DNA from: Pelodera strongyloides
Taxonomy: Eukaryota > Nematoda > Chromadorea > Rhabditida > Rhabditidae
Reading direction: 5' to 3'
Assembly (NCBI GenBank): GCA_036852015.1
Contig: JAANDG010000004.1
Coordinates: 124,001 to 188,000, forward strand
Length of the DNA stretch: 64,000 bases
Shown here: positions 24,501 through 32,582 of the stretch, in pieces
Layout of the letters: each line of letters starts with the position of its first letter
How positions within the stretch are numbered: position 1 is the stretch's first letter
Translations under genes and position numbers: made by a program
The notes under the pieces: generated by a model
What the model was told of the DNA's origin: nothing
What the model saw: the letters and a program-made list of their open reading frames with translations, nothing else
The model's database searches: none

Positions 24501-27500
24501 TGTGCAAATATGAGATCGGGAGGAACGGAACGGATCTCTCGTACACGATTGTCAACATATACGGACACATGACGATTTGCGCGCACCCAGTGCAATACAC
24601 ATTGGGAGTCACCCCAGATGACTGTGTTTGCTAGAGGAACCTCGAGCTCTTTCACTAAAAAATGGAAAATACGGACACCGAGGAGTAGAGCGGTGAGCTC
24701 AAGTTTGGGAATGGTCATAGTAGTCGTTGGGCTGACGCGACTTTTCGAAAATAGGAGGAATGAGCGTGTGGGCATGGTAGGGTGAATGACGCGGAGATAT
24801 GCCGCCGCCCCATATGCTTTGGCGCTGGCGTCACAAAAAATATGTAGCTCGAATGACTCGCCGTCATTGTGGGATACCAAGCGAGGAACGTGGAAAATTG
24901 TGGAAGGGGAAGCTTGAGGATTAAGATCTTCCCATATGGTTTGGTAATGTGGAGGAAGTGGATCGTCCCAACGAAGCTGTTCTCTCCAGAGGGTTTGGAG
25001 GAAGAGCCTCTTGTGAAGGATCACTGGGGAAATCCACCCCAGAGGATCAAAGATGGCGTTTATATACTGGAGGATGGTACGCTTGGTGATTGATGTGGGA
25101 AGCGTCATATGGGGAACGGTGATCTCAAAGTGATCAAGATCTGTGTGCCACAGAATACCGAGCAGCTTTAAGTGTGCGGGTGGAATTTCGCCTTCGGATC
25201 GGAGGAAGTCGTTGAATTGGGGATTGTTAGACGCCCAGTCACGGAGGTTCATGGACGCTTGAGCAAAAAGGGAGCGAGTTTCATTATAGAGACCCTGGGC
25301 GTGTTCGGCATCGGAAGCACCGAGAAGAACGTTATCTACGTACAGGTTACGCAAGATGGTGCTAGCAAGAGGAGTATGAACATTGTGGAGGTGGTGTTCG
25401 ATGGTAGCTGAAAGCAGCCACGGAGAGGAAATGATCCCGAAAGGGACTCGGCAAAAACGATACACTAGTAAGTTGTCTTGTGCGAGGGGTTGGGAAGGGT
25501 CCTTAAGCCAGAGGAATCGGCAGACATCGCGATCCTCGAGCTGGAGCGCGACTTGGAGGAAAGCCTTTTCTATGTCAGAGACAAGGATATATTTATCAAA
25601 GCGAGCGCGCGTGAGGATGCCGGCTATATGGGGAACGGTAACGGGACCTCTGTAGAGCTCCTCGTTAAGGGAGTTAAACCCCTGCTGCTTCGCGGAACCA
25701 TCAAATACTATGCGGAGTTTCTTGGGGTTCACCACCCCGTGATGAGGGAGGTAGTGGACCAAAGGACCGTCAGAGGAAGCTAAGTCAACCCGTTCAATGA
25801 TACCTTGAGCTTCTTGTTCCACAAATGTTTCGCTGTATTTGGCTAGTAAGACTGGGTCCTTACGCAGAGAACGTAGAACACCTTGCAGGCGCGCATAGCA
25901 AAGAGACAAATTGGAGCTAATGCGCGGATTAGAGGACTTATAAGGCCATTTAACAGCATAGCGGTCACCAACCTGGACAATAGTGTCCATTGTCATCTGT
26001 CTGCAGATCGTATCATCAGAGGCATTGGGATCGTCCGTGATTCCGATGGAGTCCAGCTTCCACAAGATGTCCACATCGGGAGGAGGATTCTCAATAGCCG
26101 CATAGGCACGTTCAGTCTGTACTCCGAGTTGTGCGGACTGTGCGGAATAGGACTTGAGGAATCCATTGCCCACTATGAAGGTGCCTAGAGGACAATCTAC
26201 TCGCTTGAAGCCAGAGGATAGAGGAGTGAATGTGGTATCGGGATGTAGAATGAAATCCCACATCACATCGGAACCTAAGAGGATACCGGGAGTAGAGGAC
26301 GTGATCGCGGAAAGAGGAAGAGATGTGCTGATATTATCGCCCATCTCCGGGGACATAGCCGCTGTTTGCAAGCGGCCAGTGAGATGGGAGGCCGAGGTTA
26401 CGGTGATCTCCCGAATCTCACCAGAGGATAGTTGAAGACCTAGACGGTGGCGCGTGGAAGTAAGATGGATTGGCTGTGCACTGCCAAACGTACTAACGGA
26501 GAGTTGTTCAAGTCCCTGACTTTGAAGTTTTAGATCAGAGGCTACCTGCTCGGAAATGTAGGACCGGGTGGATCCGGAATCAAGCAGTACGGTGGATGAT
26601 ACCGTTTGAGAGGAATCATCAGGATTGCGGAGTGTGATGGGGGCACACATAAGAAGTACGGTTTCTGAACCGTTGTCCGGGATAGATTGGTTAGGTGGAA
26701 CCGCAGCCATCGCGACGACGCGGTGAGTTTGACTAGGCTTGTTGGAGGATTGGGTTGAAGAGGATGGGGCGTGTGGAGGTGGAGCGCGTTCTGCAGGACG
26801 CGAGGAAGGTTTTGGTTTTTGAGCCTTTTGAGGCTTACCCCGAATAGCATTGGAGCCACTCTGTGGAGATGTGGATTTAGAGGTGTTCTTAACATGGAAC
26901 TCATAGCACACCGACCGATGATGGCTACCCCTGCAGTGAAAACAGGGCGGTCGGGTACATTCAGGTGGTCGATGACCCGGCCGCAAGCATTGTTTGCAAC
27001 GTTCTTCTTTTGTCAGGAAGGCTATGCGTTCCTTAACTAGCGGAACGGTGGAGCATTCAGATGGGTGATGGCCCGACGAGGCACAATATGTGCAGTAAGG
27101 AGAGGAAGGAGGTGGCTGAGGACTCCTAGGTGAAGAATGAGGATTCCTATTGGAAAACCCTTGTCCCTGTGGACGGGAAGCGGATGAAGTGGGTCGTTGG
27201 CCCGAGGAGCGCGTGGTCGGTGCGGCCAGTGTGGTAGCCCGACCATGGGGCGCTGTTTGCGGCCCGGTAATCCGATCAATCGCAGTTTCCTGGCGAAGGA
27301 TCTTCCGGATTTCGTCGAGGAGGTCCTTTGCGGAAGGTTGCTGGGTATCAAGATTACGATAAACCCGGCTGATAATTCTACGCGGAAATTTCGATTGGAT
27401 TACCTGGGCGAGAAATGTGGTATCGGCCTCGTCACCCAGATTTTCCAGACGCATAAACGTGGAATATAACTCATTAAGAAGGCTTAATAGTTCGCTATTG

Positions 27501-30500
27501 GAGGATCCCGTGGACACAGCGGAAAGGAGATCCGATCGCAAAGAATGGGTTATGGCAGACACATCGTCATACTGCTGCTTGAGGAGGTCTACGGCAATAG
27601 CATAGTTGGAGGAATCAAGCGGCAGACCATTCACGAGTTGTTTGGCCTCGCCGTCGAGGCAGCCCAAGAGATAGGTGAACTTTACGTAAGGTTCAAGGTT
27701 AGTTTTTGAATGGATATTAGCCTTAAAGCATTCCCAGAAGGGTTGCCAATCGATGAGGATGCCCGAAAACCTACGTAAATGTAAGCGAGGAAGTCGGGCT
27801 TCCACGTGTAGAGAGGAGGAAGGATCGTTCGAGGAAATTGGACTGGTTGTAGGAGTGGACTTAGGTTGGGCATCGTCTTCAAAAGTGGAGAGACTATGCT
27901 TGATCAGCTGTTCCATAGTGCGGAGGCTGTCGAGAGAGGATTCGGCCTGCGAAATGGCATCCGAATAGTCACCATATTTGGTGACATACTGGTCATACAG
28001 AGTGGCTTCCTTCTCGGCTTCATCGCCGCGTAAGGATTGCATGAGGTTGGACCAGGCGAGGACATGGACTTTAATGTCCTGGAGTGCGGAATTAATGGAG
28101 GAAGTAAAACCAGCTATTTTCTGATAGAGGGCATGCAGCTTATCGAAGTCCGCATACTCGTCTGACTCGTGGTCAATCGCGAGCAGAGGAGTGGTGGAGG
28201 ATACAAGGTGGATTAGGCGCGCTTTGAGGCGCCCAATTTGGGTCCGTATTATACCGGACATGTGTACTCGAGGAGAGTGAATAAGAGTATATCAGAGACT
28301 GGGAGGGTGTAAAGCCGTGCGCGTGGAATGAGCGCGGAATGGAAGCGCAAACGAGCGCGACTAGAGGCGCGAAGGAGCGCGGAATGAACGCGCGAACGCG
28401 GAATGGGAGCGCGAACGCGGAATGGAAGCGCGAGAGAGCGCGCAGTGGGTGGGACGCGAGAAGCGTGAGGCGCAGAAAAGCGCGGAAGCGCGAAGGAGCG
28501 CGGAATGGAAGCGCGAGAGAGCGCGCAGTGGGTGGGACGCGAGAAGCGTGAGGCGCAGAAAAGCGCGGAACGAAAATGCGAAAGAGCGCGGGATGGAGGC
28601 GCAAAAGAGCGCGGAATTGAAGCGCGAAGGGCGCGGAATTGAAGCGCGAAGAGCGCGAAATTGTAGCGCGAAGAGCGCGAGGTGATGGCGCGGACGAGCG
28701 CAAAGAATGAGAACGCGAAGGAGCGTGGAATTGTAGCGCAAAAGAGCGCGGAATGAATGGGATGAAGGTTCTTTAAAACACACAAAGCGCGGTCGCCATA
28801 TACGGAAAATGCTATCTCCTAATTTTGCTTTGTGTGTGTTGTGGTCCAATGCCAACGGACAAGTAAGACTATAACAATATCCTATTTATCCAATAACAAA
28901 GGAAAAAAAAAAAAAACGAACAATCAACGGTATAGTCAAGATAAACAAACAAAAAAGGCAAGAGCTGGTAAAAAGTAAAAAGGATCGGCGGGTCTCCTGG
29001 TCAGTCCCCGATATTACACTAATTTGCTTTATATGGGGGAAGAAAGGAATGTGTAGGTGTCCTAATGTGTTATTGTAATATTTGCATACGTAATGGGTGA
29101 TGGAAAATGATATACATATTACGAATTATACAATATATTAAATAACAAGAAAGTTAAATGAATAAGTTAAGGTTAAGGGCTTAATCACGGTTAACCGTGA
29201 TAGGAAGCGTGCGTTCTTGGGCCTAAGCGTGTCCTTCTGCTTTTTGGGTTTTGCAAGTGGGGCAAAAAAATCGGTGTGATTCTGTCAATACTACCGTATT
29301 TGTACACGAAACCTACATATATAGTATGGAAATAAAAAAATATTCTCGTGTAGTTCCAAGATACGGTAAATTTTCAGCATACTTGCAAACCCCCATTTAT
29401 TTCGTATGATTTTTTTAGCTAGAAGAGGGTGAAGTCGACAGTGAGGACGAGAAGAAGAAGAGGAGGAAAAAGGTGGGTTCTAATGCATTTAATGAAATTT
29501 ACATTGTTGATAAGACGTTCAGCCGATTTGGGTCGTATCGAAACACCCTATCCTGAACATCACATGCGTACCTCATGAACCAAACCACCCCCAGTGACTG
29601 TATTAGTATATCTTTGATGCGACGTTTTACCGGGGGATTGCGTAGATTGTGTACGGTATTGGTATTTATTGGCCCTTGTATTTGGGCATAGAAGCTGCGG
29701 AGCTTTGTCTAATGTTATCTGGTTTAGGACGCTTCCGATTCCTCTTCCTCTAGTAGTTCGTCGTCGTCTTCTGAATCAGAAGACGACAGCCGACAGGGAT
29801 CACGACAAAAGAGAAAGGAGCGGAGGGAGAAACAGAGGAAACAGAAAACGGTGGGGTGTTGAATCCTGACTTGTGAACTCACCACCTCACCAGCCATAAA
29901 CCATATCCGGAGGCTTTCAACTTTGTGTTTTTGGAGTGAAATGTTTCACCGATAGATTACCCCCAGCTATGCGGCTATCTTCAAATTTACCCTCAGTGTG
30001 CGTTGCGGGAATCGTACTACTTTCTCGGACGCGTAGCTAGCCGCGTAAATTGGAGTGCACATATAGCTAGCCGCGCTTTTGTGAACGCGCGCGCAGTTAT
30101 TCGTGATCCGCGTAGATAACCGCACCGCGTACGCAGGTAGGTGCGCGTCGGATAGGTAACGGATAATAATACATGGTGGAGTGAGTTACTTTACCGCGCA
30201 GGGCACAACGCAACTCCGCGCACCCAGCAAAAGTTTTGGTAGCCGCGCCTGCCCCGCGTCCCGATGTGTAATGGTCACTTCGTTAGTTGTTTTTGGTTTC
30301 AGACGCAGCCTCCACAACCCCGTCTACCGAAGCTGCTGCAGGACCTCTACGACCGAAGACATCAAGTACTGGGCAGCATGTCGCATCCACATCGAGTTGC
30401 TTTTGCCGCGGTATTGCATCAGGTTAGTGAATTGTGTTATGTGTTATGTGTTACCGTTTTGTGTTTTGCCTATGATTTGTTGCGCTATGTTAACTGCATA

Positions 30501-32532
30501 CCGTAGCGTAGGCCTGCTTATGTTGTATGGTGTTACTTATGACATACGTTGTATGGTGTTACATTGCTAACCCGTTTTGCGTATGAATTGGTATATTACC
30601 TGCATACCGTATCGTAGGCGTGCTTATGTTGTATGGTGGTACATCTGGTTAGTGGATTGTATATTTTTGTTTTATTTTCAAGTCCATCTTTCTTAGTACG
30701 TTATCGGTTTACCATTCGTCACTGTTTTATCTAAATAACTTGAAACATTTGCTTTTGTTGTTAGCGGGATGGCGTATGCGGTCTGCGTTTTTTGTGGTTT
30801 AGCCAATGTACCCCATATGAGTATTCTGATTCTGAAGTGGCTATTGAAAATAGCCCCCGTACTTCTATATCTGTCGTGAAAATAGAGATGAGACTCTCAC
30901 TAACTTACTACTCGTTTGTTCTTTCGCTTGACAGCTTTAGTATTTTGGACAATTTAGGGAAACGTGTATCATGCGCTTCTTGTACTACATTTTAATACTA
31001 TGTGTTAGTGTTGATATCTTTTTTGAACATTGTACCACTCGATCTGCCTTCGCTTGTGTGTCACAGTGTCGCTAGGGCTCTAATCGAGTGCTGTGTTGTA
31101 AGGGGTAACCAGATTGAATAGAGAAGAGAGAGCGAGCGAGTTGATCCCACACTTGAGTAGACAGGGTTAAGGTTAAGGACGACGGCCGATGACAGTTAAT
31201 TACGCTTGGATGGCTTACCTCCAACCGGTAATGTTAAGCTTTAGGTTTGAAATTAGTTTGAGTCATTTATGTTAGTTAGTTGTAATGATGTTTAGTTGTT
31301 TTGGCAATATGAGATGATTTTATGCATCTATATGCTTTTTATCGAGAAACCTTTATTAGTTACGTTTGTGAGCATATGTTTGACCAGGACTGCTTTCTCA
31401 AAATCATGCTATAAGTTATTGAGGTCGATCGGGATCCCATTATCCATTGTCCAATACTCTTGTTAGGGGTGTTCACTTTGCTTTAAGGCTCTGTTATGAG
31501 TTCTTTCGTTCCTTGTTAAGTTAATCTTATGGTTACTTTATATTGTTGTCCATCAAAAGGATAAGGATCAAATCGTCTTATATCGTAAGCGACAGCAATG
31601 AGATGCATTTCTGCCATAAGGCAATGCAGTGCCACATCTGGTGAGATGTGAATGTGAGCTTTAGGACTTGGGATATAAGAGCTACTCGGGTTACACACAA
31701 TACGCATCAATGTATATTATATTGTCTGTTGTTTTGTTGTTTGAATCATAACAGAATGACCCTTCTCTGTTGATGTGACTCTCTCTCTCTATGTATCATT
31801 CTCTCTCTGTCTCTTTATCTCTCTCTATCCATGTCCATCGCTTTGATGTGCCATGTGTAGCGGTGTTGCCAGTTGTGTATACAGTATACACTTTATATGT
31901 TGTTGGTCCCAAAGCCAAAGTCCCAAGCCGACGTGTGCTGGGCTGGTGCACGTGTTGAACAGCACACTACACTCGAAACTGTTGTGGGATTGGGATTATA
32001 TGACAGGCTCTTTTGTGTGAGTACGCGGTGCCGACTTGTTGAGATGTGTGAGTAGATAGTAGGTAGCAGAATAGATGTGTAACTTTTATAAAATGGTCCG
32101 AGGTGATTATTCGGAGTTCATTTTTTGTAGGCCGTAGGTGTATGTGCCTATCTGTCTGATCTCTGATCCGTGATACCTTTGTGATCACATGGAAAAAGGA
32201 ATATTATTAGGAATTAGAAGAGTGCTGGGAAGTTTGAGTGATATACTACTGCAGAAACGTGAAGCTGGAGTCTTGGCCCCATGCCCATGAGCCCGTGTAG
32301 TTCGATCGTTTGCTCGTTTTTTTTCGGCTTCTTAATTGCCTTTAATTAGGACTTCTGTCTCTAGGGACGTGTTCTATTATGTTCTTCCGATAGACATAGT
32401 ACCGCTAGGAGATAGAATTGTGCATGGTTGACCTGAGTCCGAGCCGCACGTCTGTCTTTTACCGATGGCGCGTCCTAAACCGCCAATCCTCTAATTACTA
32501 TGTGCGTTAATGATGCACCTTGAGGATCTTGC

Positions 32533-32582
<50 letters not shown>

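Larger units (their letters stand above)
18160..29202 (-). mobile_element. complete BEL/Pao LTR retroelement with envelope and a third-region ORF
   Basis: An 11,043-bp element in minus orientation, flanked by GGAAG duplications. Order in its own sense: 5' LTR (28799-29202), primer-binding site (28788-28798), GCGC-repeat leader, a single Gag-PR-RT-RH-IN-Env frame (28261-19841), a zinc-knuckle ORF (19761-18712), and 3' LTR (18160-18561). The LTRs differ by a couple of substitutions and a short A-run length change, and both ORFs are intact, so insertion is recent. It sits antisense in an intron of the RNA-binding gene. Known nematode BEL/Pao elements such as Tas and Cer7 also carry phlebovirus-type envelopes; the extra downstream ORF is the unusual part. 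Confidence 0.97.

Noticed and set aside
28249..28785. Extra protein ORFs in the retroelement leader
   Set aside because: Three overlapping frames are open because the repeat lacks stops; the translation is repetitive (FRAL, RSFA) and shows no domain.
30181..30570. 129-codon ORF in the exon 21 region
   Set aside because: It is another frame of the real exon 30303-30422 plus intron sequence.
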